A DNA stretch of 64,000 bases, from NCBI RefSeq assembly GCF_042610495.1, contig NZ_JBHGAP010000001.1:1-64000 (forward strand), written 5' to 3'. The DNA is from RU20A sp042610495 (GTDB lineage Bacteria > Pseudomonadota > Alphaproteobacteria > Rhizobiales > Rhizobiaceae). Below are positions 42,245 through 51,093 of the stretch, one piece after another. Made by a program: the position numbers and the translations under genes. A model generated the notes under the pieces. It made no database searches. It was given only the letters and a program-made list of their open reading frames with translations, and had not been told where the DNA came from. Position 1 is the first letter of the stretch. Each line of letters begins with the position of its first letter.

Positions 42245-42603
42245 GTCTCGCCTTTCCGTCGATCGAAACCTCGCGGGGATCGACCGGGCGAGCTGACGGC
42301 AGGCGTCAGAGCACGGAGGCCACGCGAGGCGTTCTCAATCGACTGTCACTGTCGCTTGGCATCTGAAAGATGGCTCCGTTGATATCCGCCCCGAAGGAAA
42401 ATTGCGGCGCGTGAAGCAAGGGGTGCGCCTGCTTTTGCCAGATGTCAAGTCGCGCAGTGTCGCACCCTGTCGCACCCCCTCGCGCAGCCGCGAATGGCCC
42501 TGATTTCGCCACACCCGTTGATCGTTGCAGCCCTGTCTTTACCGGGCGTTAACCATGTTTTCCCTAAGGTCTGCGGCATTCACGAAACATGAAGGATTGC
42601 TCC
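42245..42603. other. 359-base divergent region between mgtE and an L,D-transpeptidase gene
   Basis: No gene seen. On the mgtE side two short hairpins occur in the leader: gtcgatc/gatcgac (42258-42284) and ctgacg/cgtcag (42293-42309). In the middle a 10-bp tandem repeat tgtcgcaccc is present (42458-42477). I see no match to known Mg2+ riboswitches, but cannot exclude one. Confidence 0.35.
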
Positions 42604-43218
42604 ATGTCGATCTCGCGCCGCGGCTTTCTGATCGGGGTTTCGGCCCTGCTGGCCGGTTGCTCCACGACCGCCGTCAACCATCAGGCAAACTATGCCGCGC
42701 GCCCCGACGAGCCGTTTCCGCTGAAGGCCGTGCCGATCCACAAGATCAAGCCGGAGCTGCGCCGCACCGAGGTCGCCTACGAGACGAACGAGAAGCCCGG
42801 CACCGTGATCGTCGATACGCCCGCCCGCCGGCTCTATTACGTGCTGGGCGAGGGCAGGGCGATGCGCTACGGCGTGGGCGTCGGCCGCGATGGCCTGGCG
42901 CTGGCCGGCAATGCCACGGTCGGCCGCAAGGCCGAATGGCCGAGCTGGACCCCGACCGCCAACATGATGCGCCGCGACCCGCGCAACCTGAAATATGCCG
43001 GCGGCATGCCGGGCGGGCCCAACAACCCGCTCGGCGCCCGCGCCATGTATCTTTACCGCGGCGGCAACGACACCCATTTCCGCATCCACGGCACAAACCA
43101 GCCGCAGTCCATCGGGCTCGCCATGTCGTCCGGCTGCATCCGCATGATGAACCACGACGTCATCGACCTCTACGAACGCGTCACCGTCGGTGCCCGCGTG
43201 GTGGTGATGCAGGCGTAA
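42604..43218 (+). CDS. L,D-transpeptidase (YkuD) lipoprotein
   Basis: A 204-residue exported enzyme. The N-terminus SISRRGFLIGVSALLAGCST combines a twin-arginine and a lipobox (LAGC). The YkuD catalytic motif reads HFRIHGTNQPQSIGLAMSSG followed by CIRMMNHDVIDLY, with the active Cys. Such enzymes form 3-3 peptidoglycan cross-links or link proteins to peptidoglycan; in Rhizobiales some attach outer-membrane proteins. Start at 42604 is favoured by aagga upstream over an ATG at 42589. Confidence 0.85.
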   Translation: MSISRRGFLIGVSALLAGCSTTAVNHQANYAARPDEPFPLKAVPIHKIKPELRRTEVAYETNEKPGTVIVDTPARRLYYVLGEGRAMRYGVGVGRDGLALAGNATVGRKAEWPSWTPTANMMRRDPRNLKYAGGMPGGPNNPLGARAMYLYRGGNDTHFRIHGTNQPQSIGLAMSSGCIRMMNHDVIDLYERVTVGARVVVMQA

Positions 43219-43273
43219 AGGCCCGCCCGGGCGCTTTGCCGACGTCTTGAGGCTGGGCGGCTCAACACACTCT

Positions 43274-43357
43274 GTATCCTCGGCCCCCAAGCCGAGGATC
43301 CACGCCTGGGGCGCGGCAAGGCCGCATGGGTCCTCGGGTCAAGCCCGAGGACGACGG
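43274..43357. repeat. RIME-like rhizobial intergenic palindromic repeat, copy 2
   Basis: gtatcctcggcccccaagcc-gaggatcca and tcctcgggtcaagcccgagg-acgacgg correspond to the halves of copy 1 at 40765-40850. It lies between the convergent L,D-transpeptidase and alcohol dehydrogenase genes and may act as a bidirectional terminator. Confidence 0.65.
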
Positions 43358-43405
43358 CGGAGAGGGGCACCGCCAGCGCGAAGCGCCGAACGACAGCCCT
43401 CCATC

Positions 43406-44419
43406 TCAGAACCCTTCCAGCACGATCTTGCCCTTCGTGGTCCCGCTCTCGATCTGCTGATGCGCGCGCTTCAGATTGGCCGCGTTGATCGTCCCGAAAC
43501 TCTCGCCGAGCGTGGTGCGGATGCGGCCGCTGTCCACGAGGCGTGAAACCTCGCCAAGAAGCCGGTGCTGTTCGGCCATGTCCGCGGTGGCAAACACCGG
43601 CCGCGTGAACATGAACTCCCAGTGCACGGAAGCGGATTTCCGCTTGAAGGGCATGATGTCGAGCGTGCCGGGATCATCGATCAGGCCGAAACGGCCCTGC
43701 GGCGCCAGCAACTCCACGATCTCCTTGAAGTGCTTGTCCGTCTGGGTCGTCGAAAAGACGAAGCCGGGCGCGCCGAGACCGAGCGCGGTCACCTCTGCCG
43801 AAAGCGGCTTGCCGTGGTCGATGACGTGATGGGCGCCGAGCGTGCGCACCCACTCCGCCGTCTCCGGTCGGGACGCCGTGGCGATGACGGTGAGATCGGT
43901 CAGCGCCCGCAACAGCTGGATGGCGATGGAGCCGACGCCGCCGGCGCCGCCGATGATCAGCACGGCCGGTGCCGCGCCCGGCACGGCATCCTGCACCTTC
44001 AGCCGATCGAACAGCATTTCCCAGGCCGTGATCGCCGTCAGCGGCAGGGCGGCGGCCGCCGCGAAATCCAGCGAGGCGGGCTTCGGCCCGACGATCCGCT
44101 CGTCCACCAGATGCAGCTCGCTATTGGTGCCCTGCCGGTTCAGCGCGCCGGCATAGAAGACCGCATCGCCCGGCTTGAACAGCGTCACATCCGGCCCGAC
44201 GGCGGTCACGATGCCGGCCGCATCATAGCCCAGCACCTTCCAGCCCCCGTCCTCCGCACCGCCGCGCATGCGCACCTTGGTATCAACAGGGTTGACGGAG
44301 ATCGCCTTCACCGAGACGAGCAGATCGCGCCCCGTGGCGACCGGGTCCGGCAGCGTCACGTCCACAAGCGATGTGTCGGCGGTGATGGGTTGGGGTGTCT
44401 GATAGGCGACGGCACGCAT
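43406..44419 (-). CDS. Zinc-type alcohol dehydrogenase-like NAD(P)H oxidoreductase
   Basis: A 337-residue medium-chain dehydrogenase/reductase of the TIGR02817 type. The GroES-like N-terminal half has LVSVKAISVNPVDTKVRMRG and GYDAAGIVTAVGPDVTLFKP; the Rossmann half has VLIIGGAGGVGSIAIQLLRA. Cys ligands of classical zinc ADHs are absent, so it resembles quinone oxidoreductases. Start 44419 is set by aaggagagag. It is divergent from an HxlR regulator, which is typical for reactive electrophile- or quinone-responsive pairs. Confidence 0.8.
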   Translation of the reverse strand: MRAVAYQTPQPITADTSLVDVTLPDPVATGRDLLVSVKAISVNPVDTKVRMRGGAEDGGWKVLGYDAAGIVTAVGPDVTLFKPGDAVFYAGALNRQGTNSELHLVDERIVGPKPASLDFAAAAALPLTAITAWEMLFDRLKVQDAVPGAAPAVLIIGGAGGVGSIAIQLLRALTDLTVIATASRPETAEWVRTLGAHHVIDHGKPLSAEVTALGLGAPGFVFSTTQTDKHFKEIVELLAPQGRFGLIDDPGTLDIMPFKRKSASVHWEFMFTRPVFATADMAEQHRLLGEVSRLVDSGRIRTTLGESFGTINAANLKRAHQQIESGTTKGKIVLEGF

Positions 44420-44506
44420 GGCTCTCTCCTTGCTCGCGGAAACTTGTCTGCCCGCTAGATGCGCACTATTCTCGCAATGCGCAAGAATGCACATTTCCTG
44501 TATATA

Positions 44507-44522
44507 GTACCCAAAAGGATAC
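44507..44522. promoter_or_regulatory. Candidate HxlR operator
   Basis: gtacccaaaaggatac is a near-perfect inverted repeat (gtaccc/ggatac) four bases before the regulator start, in the shared divergent promoter region. HxlR-family sites often show GTA...TAC ends. Inference. Confidence 0.35.
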
Positions 44523-44526
44523 CGTG

Positions 44527-44934
44527 ATGGCCCGTGTCCGCCAGACGCTTCTGGAACGGTCGCCCAATTGCCCGGTGGAAGGCGTGCTCGATCTTCTGGA
44601 TGGCAAGTGGAAGGGCGTGATCCTCTATCACCTCCTCAGCGGCACCCTGCGTTTCAGCGAATTGCGCCGCAAGCTGAAGGGCATCACCCAGCGCATGCTC
44701 ACCAAGCAGCTTCGCGAGCTGGAAGAGGACGGGCTGATCACCCGGACGGTTTTCGCCGTCGTGCCGCCGCGTGTCGATTATGCCCTCTCCGAGAGGGGCG
44801 AAAGTCTTCGTCCCGTGCTTCTTGCCATGAAGGACTGGGGCGACCGGCATCTGCAGCCGGCAACGGACGCCAGCGGCGACAGGGAGGGGCTGGACGGGCT
44901 TGCCGACAAGGCGCAGGCGATCAAGGCCGCCTGA
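44527..44934 (+). CDS. HxlR-family transcriptional regulator
   Basis: A 135-residue winged-helix regulator. CPVEGVLDLLDGKWKGVILY, with the leading Cys, and GTLRFSELRRKLKGITQRML, TKQLRELEEDGLITRTVF are hallmark HxlR segments. The single early Cys (residue 14) can act as thiol switch in members that sense quinones or aldehydes. It is divergent from the dehydrogenase gene, which it probably controls. Ends 14 bases before the convergent MFS gene stop. Confidence 0.88.
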   Translation: MARVRQTLLERSPNCPVEGVLDLLDGKWKGVILYHLLSGTLRFSELRRKLKGITQRMLTKQLRELEEDGLITRTVFAVVPPRVDYALSERGESLRPVLLAMKDWGDRHLQPATDASGDREGLDGLADKAQAIKAA

Positions 44935-44948
44935 GCGGTCTTAAGCGA

Positions 44949-46205
44949 TCACTCCGCCGGGCAGGCAAGCGCAGCCTCCCGGTCCAGCCGGTCGAGAAGC
45001 AGCGAGACGGCGAAGACGCCGAGGCCGAGAACGGCCATGATCGCGCCGACATAGCCCATCGCGCCGTAACCATAGTCGGCCTTGATGGCGAGCCCGCCCA
45101 GGAAAGCGCCGAGCGCATTGGCGATGTTGAAGGCCGAATGCATGAGCGCCGCCGACAGCGTCTGCGCATCGCCGGACACATCCATCAGCCGCGTCTGCAG
45201 CGCGGGGCCGATCACGAAGCTGCAGCCGAGCAGGAAGCAGAAGGCAAGCAGCATCGCCGGCATGTGCGCGGTGGCCGAGAAGCCGACGAGCACGGCGATG
45301 TAGACCACTGTCACCCAGCCGATGGTGCGCATCAGCGACATGTCCGCAAGCTTCGCGCCGAAGATATTGCCGACGATCATGCCGGCGCCAAAGAGGGCCA
45401 TCACGATGGGCACCATGCCCACACCCATGCCGGCCACGTCGGTCACGATTGGCGAGATGTAGGTGAAGACGGCAAACATGCCGCAGAAGCCGGTGGCGGC
45501 GATGCCGAGCGTCAGCCACACCTGCTTGCGCTTCAGCGCCGAAAGCTCCGACCAGATGCCGCGCCGCGCCTGCCGTGCATCCCGCGGCTGGAAGAGCGCG
45601 ATCAGCAGCATGCAGGCAAGCCCCGTCATGCCCACGGCGGCAAAGAGATATTGCCAGTCCAGCACCTGGCCCAGCCAGGCGGCGAGTGGTGTGCCGACCA
45701 GCGTCGCGACCGTCAGGCCGAGCATGACGCGCCCGACCGCCTGCGTGCGCTTGTTGACCGGCACCATAGAGGCCGCCACCAGCGCCGCGACGCCGAAATA
45801 GGCCCCATGCGGCAGGCCGGTGATGAAGCGCAGGAGAGTGAAGCTCCAGAAATCCGGCGCAAAGGCGCTGGCGAGGTTGCCGGCCGCAAACAGCCCCATC
45901 AGCCCGATCAGCAGGTCACGCCGCCGGAACCGCGCGCCGAACATCGCAATCAGCGGCGCGCCGACGACGACGCCGAGCGCATAGGCGCTGATCACATGCC
46001 CCGCATCCGCATTGGAGACGCCGAAGCTCTTCGCCACATCCGGGATCAACCCCATGATGGCGAATTCGCCGGTGCCGATCCCGAAACTGCCGACGGCGAG
46101 CGCGAAGATGATCAGCGCCACGCGGGCCGGCGATAGGGAAACGGGGGAGGCGGGAAACGGCCGGCCGGAGGAGGCACCGTCCTCGACAAGGGGAGAATGG
46201 GACAA
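44949..46205 (-). CDS. MFS efflux transporter (AraJ/DHA1-like)
   Basis: A 12-TM transporter, about 418 residues from a TTG at 46205 that has aggaac upstream; a GTG at 46289 would add 28 non-hydrophobic residues and lacks a good ribosome site. LAVGSFGIGTGEFAIMGLIP in TM1 and GFCGMFAVFTYISPIVTDVA in the second half are typical of the AraJ/YdhP sugar- or drug-efflux subgroup; the loop motif GARFRRRDLLIG follows TM2. Substrate unknown. The TTG start is a judgement. Confidence 0.8.
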   Translation of the reverse strand: MSHSPLVEDGASSGRPFPASPVSLSPARVALIIFALAVGSFGIGTGEFAIMGLIPDVAKSFGVSNADAGHVISAYALGVVVGAPLIAMFGARFRRRDLLIGLMGLFAAGNLASAFAPDFWSFTLLRFITGLPHGAYFGVAALVAASMVPVNKRTQAVGRVMLGLTVATLVGTPLAAWLGQVLDWQYLFAAVGMTGLACMLLIALFQPRDARQARRGIWSELSALKRKQVWLTLGIAATGFCGMFAVFTYISPIVTDVAGMGVGMVPIVMALFGAGMIVGNIFGAKLADMSLMRTIGWVTVVYIAVLVGFSATAHMPAMLLAFCFLLGCSFVIGPALQTRLMDVSGDAQTLSAALMHSAFNIANALGAFLGGLAIKADYGYGAMGYVGAIMAVLGLGVFAVSLLLDRLDREAALACPAE

Positions 46206-46650
46206 GGCTTTGTTCCTGTAAGCGCCAGAAAACCACGGAAACCGCCGCCCGGCCTCCTCCTGCCGGTCGTCGCACCCCGAAATCGTCACTCTGGCTGATC
46301 GTCCTGTAATATCGCCGAAGCATCAATGCTTCGCAGGTGCAACATTAACAGAAATCAGGCTGGAGCCAATCGAAAGTTGAGGGTGGGAAAGGACGGTGGT
46401 GTGCCGCGATTATGCGGTGACAGCTCACTGTCGATTCACGAAAGGGTATTTTGCCGTCTTCGGGCAACGCCTCTGTATGGTCGGTTACTGACGCGACTGC
46501 GCCAGATCTTTCAGGAGAAGCGGGCCGGCGGCGAGCCGCTGTCCTGCTCAATGGGGATCTCCTGAAGGTCGATGTCATTTGATCGGTCATGCGCCAGTTC
46601 GTGTGGGGCGCGTACAAAGAATGAGGCCTCTGCCCGCGTCCTTCGTAGTT
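46206..46650. other. 445-base region of lower GC without a convincing gene
   Basis: Between the MFS start and the DoxX-like stop. Short frames exist on both strands (for example a 90-codon minus frame ending at 46345) but none shows motif, codon bias and start signal together. The lower GC suggests degraded or imported sequence. An inverted pair gaagcatcaatgcttc occurs at 46317-46332. Confidence 0.35.
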
Positions 46651-47058
46651 TCAATCGCGCGCACGCGCGGAAAATGGCCAGGTGATCACCCGTCCGGCGT
46701 AAAGAGCCAGCCAGGCTAGAACTGGCTGGAGCGGTAAGCGGATGATGTGATACAGCCACAGCCAAAGCGAGGCATCGCCCCCAGAAAGATTGTCGATCGC
46801 GTGCTTGATGTTGGCGGGATAGACGCAGATCGCATAGAGCGCCAGCCCGATCCCAGCAGAAGCGCGCAGCGCCGGCAGGAATAACCCCGCTGCACCAAGA
46901 AGTTCGCAGACGCCCGTGAACAGAATGACATGGTGAGGATAGGGGACCCATGCCGGCGTGATGTTCAGAAACGGTCCTGGCAGGGCAATATGCAGAATGC
47001 CAGCCAGAGTATAGAGAATCGCCAGTCCGGCTCGGCAGTGTCGGCGCCTCACGGTCAT
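46651..47058 (-). CDS. DoxX-like small membrane protein
   Basis: A 135-residue protein with four hydrophobic helices. HVILFTGVCELLGAAGLFLP and GIGLALYAICVYPANIKHAI match the DoxX/DUF4267-like family of integral membrane proteins, often tied to quinone or sulfur redox but without a settled role. No cofactor-binding residues are evident. Start signal is weak, so the exact N-terminus is uncertain. Divergent from the lipid kinase. Confidence 0.7.
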   Translation of the reverse strand: MTVRRRHCRAGLAILYTLAGILHIALPGPFLNITPAWVPYPHHVILFTGVCELLGAAGLFLPALRASAGIGLALYAICVYPANIKHAIDNLSGGDASLWLWLYHIIRLPLQPVLAWLALYAGRVITWPFSARARD

Positions 47059-47270
47059 TCAGTTGCTGCTCGCTTCAGTCATCATCACCTCCCATATATC
47101 CGAATGCAGCCGGGCGCGCGCCTGGAAAGCATCGACCCCCACGTGTCGCGCATAGCTATTTGGTCAAGCGGGACGATGCCCGCCGCAAAGAGCGCCTGCG
47201 GTCCCTCTGTTTTTCCCGTTTCCCTTGACTATCTACTCCCTGCCGGCGCTTGGCCGGTTGTGGAACGGAT

Positions 47271-48197
47271 ATGATGCGACTTCAGGCGATCTTGAACCGC
47301 GATGGCGGCACCTTTCGGACCACGGATATGGATGCCTATGTGGCCAAGGCCGAGGAGGTCTTTGCGGCTGCCGGCCACGAGCTAGACTGCGCAGTCGTCG
47401 CGGGCGACGAGATGCAGGACGCATTGGAAAAGACGGCGCGGCGCGACGATCTCGACGGCATGATTGCCGGCGGCGGCGATGGCACTATCTCCTCGGCCGC
47501 CGGTGTCGCCTGGCGGCAGGGCATGCCGCTCGGCATCATCCCGGCCGGCACGATGAACCTCTTTGCCCGCTCGCTGAAGGTGCCGCTTGATATCTGGCAG
47601 GCGCTGGACGCGCTGGCCGATGGCGAGATTTCGGCTGCCGATATTGGCAGCGTCGACGGGCGGGCCTTCGTGCACCAGTTTTCCGCCGGCCTGCACGCCC
47701 GCATGGTGCGCATGCGCAACACTATGAGCTTCAAGTCCCGCTCCGGAAAGATCGCCGCCAATGTGCGCGCCGCCTTCGGCGTCATGCTCGATCCGCCGGT
47801 TTTCGATGTGGAATACGATATCGACGGCCGTCACGAGCGCCGCAAGGTCTCCACCATCAACGTCTCCAACAATGCTTTCGGTGATAACGGTCTGCTCTAC
47901 GCCGACGACGTCACGGGCGGCCATCTCGGTTTCTACACCTCAAAGCCGCTCAGCCCGCGCGGCGTGGCGAAGCTCACCTTCGACATCCTGCGCGGCCGCC
48001 TGAAGGACAATGAGGACGTGACCGAAATGAAGGGCACGGCAATCGACCTGCATTTTCCGCGCGTCGATCGCAAGATCAACTGCGTCATCGACGGCGAGCT
48101 TCTGCCCATGGGCCGCGATGTCTCGATCCGCCTGCATCCCGGCGAGTTGAAGGTCATCGTGCCGAAGCCGCCGGCGCAAACCGCAGCAGCGGCCTGA
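47271..48197 (+). CDS. Diacylglycerol/lipid kinase-family protein (YegS/BmrU-like)
   Basis: A 308-residue soluble lipid kinase. The nucleotide-binding motif GMIAGGGDGTISSAAG and the IIPAGTMNLFARSLKVP segment are the DAGK catalytic signature, and the C-terminal beta-rich half (INVSNNAFGDNGLLYADDVT) completes the fold. These enzymes phosphorylate diacylglycerol, phosphatidylglycerol or sphingoid bases; the substrate is open. Start has ggaacgg just upstream. A ttgact box (47225-47230) may be its -35. Confidence 0.82.
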   Translation: MMRLQAILNRDGGTFRTTDMDAYVAKAEEVFAAAGHELDCAVVAGDEMQDALEKTARRDDLDGMIAGGGDGTISSAAGVAWRQGMPLGIIPAGTMNLFARSLKVPLDIWQALDALADGEISAADIGSVDGRAFVHQFSAGLHARMVRMRNTMSFKSRSGKIAANVRAAFGVMLDPPVFDVEYDIDGRHERRKVSTINVSNNAFGDNGLLYADDVTGGHLGFYTSKPLSPRGVAKLTFDILRGRLKDNEDVTEMKGTAIDLHFPRVDRKINCVIDGELLPMGRDVSIRLHPGELKVIVPKPPAQTAAAA

Positions 48198-48210
48198 CCG
48201 GCGCCATCGA

Positions 48211-49560
48211 TCAGATCCGCGGCAGATAGGTCCGGTAGTCGAAATCCGAGACGGTGCGCAGGTAGGTGATCGCCTCCTTGCGCTTCGTGTCGCCATAGAG
48301 CTTGCGGTAGCGCTCGCCGAAGACATCGGCGATGAAGGGCGAAGCGGAGAATTCCTCGACCGCTGTCAGAAAATCGTGCGTCAGGCGCCGGGCGTCGGGC
48401 GCATCCTGTCCCGGTTCCGTTGCCGGGCCGGGATCGAGGTCGTTGTCGAGGCCGAGCAGCATGCCGCCGAGGATGGCGGTCAGCAGCAGGTGCGGATGCG
48501 CGTCGGCGCCGGCCACGCGGTGCTCCACGCGCGCCGCCGGTCCGTTGGCGTCGGGAATGCGGATCGCCGTGCCGCGATGGCCGAAGCCCCAGGTGAGATC
48601 GACGGGCGCGAAAGAACCCGGCTGGAAGCGGCGGTAGGAATTGGCAAAGGGCGCGAAGATCAGCTGCGCATCGCGCATGGTCTGCAACATGCCGGCCACG
48701 ACGGATTTCAGCCGCTTCGGATCGCCGCCCTTTGCGTCGAGGATGTTCTTGCCGTCGCGGTCGATGATGCTGGCATGCACATGCAGGCCGGAACCTGCCT
48801 GGTCGGCATAGGGCTTCGCCATGCAGGTGGATTTCAGGCCAAAGCGCCGCGCCGCCTGTTCGGCGATGCGCTTCAAATAGATGCAGTCATCCGCCGCCGC
48901 GAGCGCATCCGGCCGGTGCAGAAGGTTGATCTCGAACTGGCCATGGCCGAATTCGGCGGTCGTCGCGTCGGCCGGGAGATCCTGTGCCTTTGCCCAGGCC
49001 CGCACAGTCTGGAGGTAGCCGTCGAGCGCGTCCACCGCGCCCATGTCGTAGAGCTGGAAGCCATTCGGCTCGCCGCGCCAGGTGAGCGTCTTCGGCGGAC
49101 GCGGCACGCCCGTCTCCAGCCAGTCGCCTTCCACCACGTAGAATTCGAGCTCCGTCGCCACCACCGGGGTCAGGCCGCGCTCGGCGAAGCGGTCGAGCAG
49201 GTTTTTGAGGATGGCGCGCGGATCCATGAAGGAGGGCGTGCCATCAAGTTCGTGCATGGTGGCCAGCACCTGTTTCGACCCGGCCGGCGCCCAGGGCATG
49301 GCGGCGAGCGACCGCCTGTCGGGAATGCACAGGCCGTCGGGGTCGCCGACCGAGAGCGAGAGACCGGTGATGTCGTCATTGTCGTCGCCCCAGATATCGA
49401 GCGACTGGGTGGAGGCGGGCAGGCGCACCGTGCCATCCCAGACCTTCTTTTCCGCCTCCAGCGGGATCTGCTTTCCCCGGAGATCGCCGTTCATGCCGAC
49501 GAGGATGATCTCGATGCGGGGCGGAAGGCCGGCATCGTCTGTGGGGGAGGGAGCTGTCAT
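48211..49560 (-). CDS. Glutamine synthetase-family gamma-glutamyl ligase (PuuA-like)
   Basis: A 449-residue glutamine synthetase-fold ligase. The ATP/Glu site shows VVATELEFYVVEGDW, AEFGHGQFEINLLH and SGLHVHASIIDRDGKN, and RVEHRVAGADAHPHLLLTAI supplies the C-terminal Arg/Glu contacts. Sequence type and the divergent putrescine-type aminotransferase point to gamma-glutamylation of putrescine or a related amine (PuuA/SpuI) instead of ammonia assimilation. The N-terminal domain keeps the beta-grasp (ILVGMNGDLRGKQIP). Confidence 0.82.
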   Translation of the reverse strand: MTAPSPTDDAGLPPRIEIILVGMNGDLRGKQIPLEAEKKVWDGTVRLPASTQSLDIWGDDNDDITGLSLSVGDPDGLCIPDRRSLAAMPWAPAGSKQVLATMHELDGTPSFMDPRAILKNLLDRFAERGLTPVVATELEFYVVEGDWLETGVPRPPKTLTWRGEPNGFQLYDMGAVDALDGYLQTVRAWAKAQDLPADATTAEFGHGQFEINLLHRPDALAAADDCIYLKRIAEQAARRFGLKSTCMAKPYADQAGSGLHVHASIIDRDGKNILDAKGGDPKRLKSVVAGMLQTMRDAQLIFAPFANSYRRFQPGSFAPVDLTWGFGHRGTAIRIPDANGPAARVEHRVAGADAHPHLLLTAILGGMLLGLDNDLDPGPATEPGQDAPDARRLTHDFLTAVEEFSASPFIADVFGERYRKLYGDTKRKEAITYLRTVSDFDYRTYLPRI

Positions 49561-49715
49561 GAAGGCACTCTGGGGTTCTGGAGGGATGCAAAGAAAGATT
49601 GGACCAAATGGTCAGGCCACCTTGCCAAAAGCCGGCCGCCTCGGCAACCTCGCCGCATCCGTGACCCGGACGCAATGTCCGGCCGCGGCGCTGATCATTG
49701 CCAAAGGTGCCATCC

Positions 49716-51089
49716 ATGTCCAGCTTCCCCGCCGCCTCGCCCTCCAACATCGGCGCGCTCGACGCCGCCCATCACCTGCATCCCTTCTCCGACACGAAGA
49801 AGGTGAATGCAGCCGGCGCCCGCATCATTGCGCGCGGCGAGGGGTGCCTGATCTTCGACAATCATGGAAAGCGCTATTTGGATGCCTTCGCGGGCCTGTG
49901 GTGCGTCAATATCGGCTACGGCCGTCACGAAATCACCGATGCGGTCACCCGGCAGATGAACGAGCTGCCCTATTACAACACCTTCTTCGGCACGACGACG
50001 ACGCCGGCCGCCCTGCTCGCCGAGAAGATCACCAGCCATGCCGGCCCGACCATCAACCGCGTCTTCTTCACCGGCTCCGGCTCCGAGGCCAACGACACCT
50101 GGTTCCGCATGGCGCGCGTCTACTGGGGCGCCATGGGCAAGCCGACGAAGAAGACGGTGATCTCCCGCGTCAACGGCTATCACGGCTCCACGGTGGCAGG
50201 CGCCTCGCTCGGCGGCATGAAGTGGATGCACGAGCAGGGCGATCTGCCGATTCCCGGCATCGTCCATATCGGCCAGCCCTACTGGTACGCCGAGGGCGGC
50301 GAGCTCTCGCCGGAGGAATTCGGCCTGAAGGCTGCCCGCGAGCTGGAAGCCAAGATCGACGAACTTGGCGAGGACAATGTCGCCGCCTTCGTGGCCGAGC
50401 CGATCCAGGGGGCCGGTGGCGTCATCATCCCGCCGGACACCTACTGGCCGGAGATCGCCCGCATCTGCCGGGAGCACAACATCCTGCTCGTCTGCGATGA
50501 GGTCATCTGCGGTTTCGGCCGCACGGGCCAGTGGTTCGGCCACCAGCATTACGGCGTGACGCCGGATCTGGCGCCGATCGCCAAGGGCCTGTCCTCCGGC
50601 TACCTGCCGATCGGCGGCGTTCTGGTCTCCGACCGCGTCGGCGACGTGCTGGTGAACGAGGTTGGCGACTTCAACCACGGCTTCACCTATTCCGGCCACC
50701 CGGTCTGCGCCGCCGCCGCGCTTGAAAACATCCGCATCCTCGAGGACGAAGGCATCGTCGATCGCGTCCGCGACACGATCGGCCCCTATTTCGCCAGGGC
50801 ATGGGCGTCTTTGCAGGACCACCCGATGGTCGGCGAAGCCGTCTCCGTCGGCCTGATGGGCGCCGTCCAGCTCGCCGCCGACAAGGCGACCCGCACCCGC
50901 TTCGCCGACAAGGAAAAGGCCGGCGTCACCGTGCGCAACCATTGCCTCGAAAACGGCCTCGTGCTGCGCGCCACCGGCGACCGCATGCTCGCTTCCCCAC
51001 CGCTCGTCATCTCCGAAGCGGAAGTGGACGAGGTGGTCACCAAGCTGCGCGCCGGGCTGGATCATGCGTGGGCTGTGCTGGAGCGGTGA
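49716..51089 (+). CDS. PLP-dependent class III aminotransferase (SpuC-like)
   Basis: A 457-residue omega-aminotransferase. PLP-binding Lys290 lies in APIAKGLSSGYLPIGGVLVS and Asp261 in LLVCDEVICGFGRTG; FTGSGSEANDTWFRMARVYW binds the phosphate. This subgroup moves amino groups from putrescine, beta-alanine or gamma-aminobutyrate to pyruvate. With the divergent PuuA-like ligase it suggests polyamine use as carbon and nitrogen source. Start at the second ATG (49716) fits homologues; an upstream ATG adds six residues. Confidence 0.85.
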   Translation: MSSFPAASPSNIGALDAAHHLHPFSDTKKVNAAGARIIARGEGCLIFDNHGKRYLDAFAGLWCVNIGYGRHEITDAVTRQMNELPYYNTFFGTTTTPAALLAEKITSHAGPTINRVFFTGSGSEANDTWFRMARVYWGAMGKPTKKTVISRVNGYHGSTVAGASLGGMKWMHEQGDLPIPGIVHIGQPYWYAEGGELSPEEFGLKAARELEAKIDELGEDNVAAFVAEPIQGAGGVIIPPDTYWPEIARICREHNILLVCDEVICGFGRTGQWFGHQHYGVTPDLAPIAKGLSSGYLPIGGVLVSDRVGDVLVNEVGDFNHGFTYSGHPVCAAAALENIRILEDEGIVDRVRDTIGPYFARAWASLQDHPMVGEAVSVGLMGAVQLAADKATRTRFADKEKAGVTVRNHCLENGLVLRATGDRMLASPPLVISEAEVDEVVTKLRAGLDHAWAVLER

Positions 51090-51093
51090 GCCG

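Noticed and set aside
40765..43357. Palindromic repeats as a possible CRISPR array
   Set aside because: Only two copies, 2.4 kb apart, no regular spacers and no cas genes.
46206..46650. Coding frames of about 80-90 codons on both strands
   Set aside because: No start signals, motifs or codon bias; overlapping frames on both strands point to chance.
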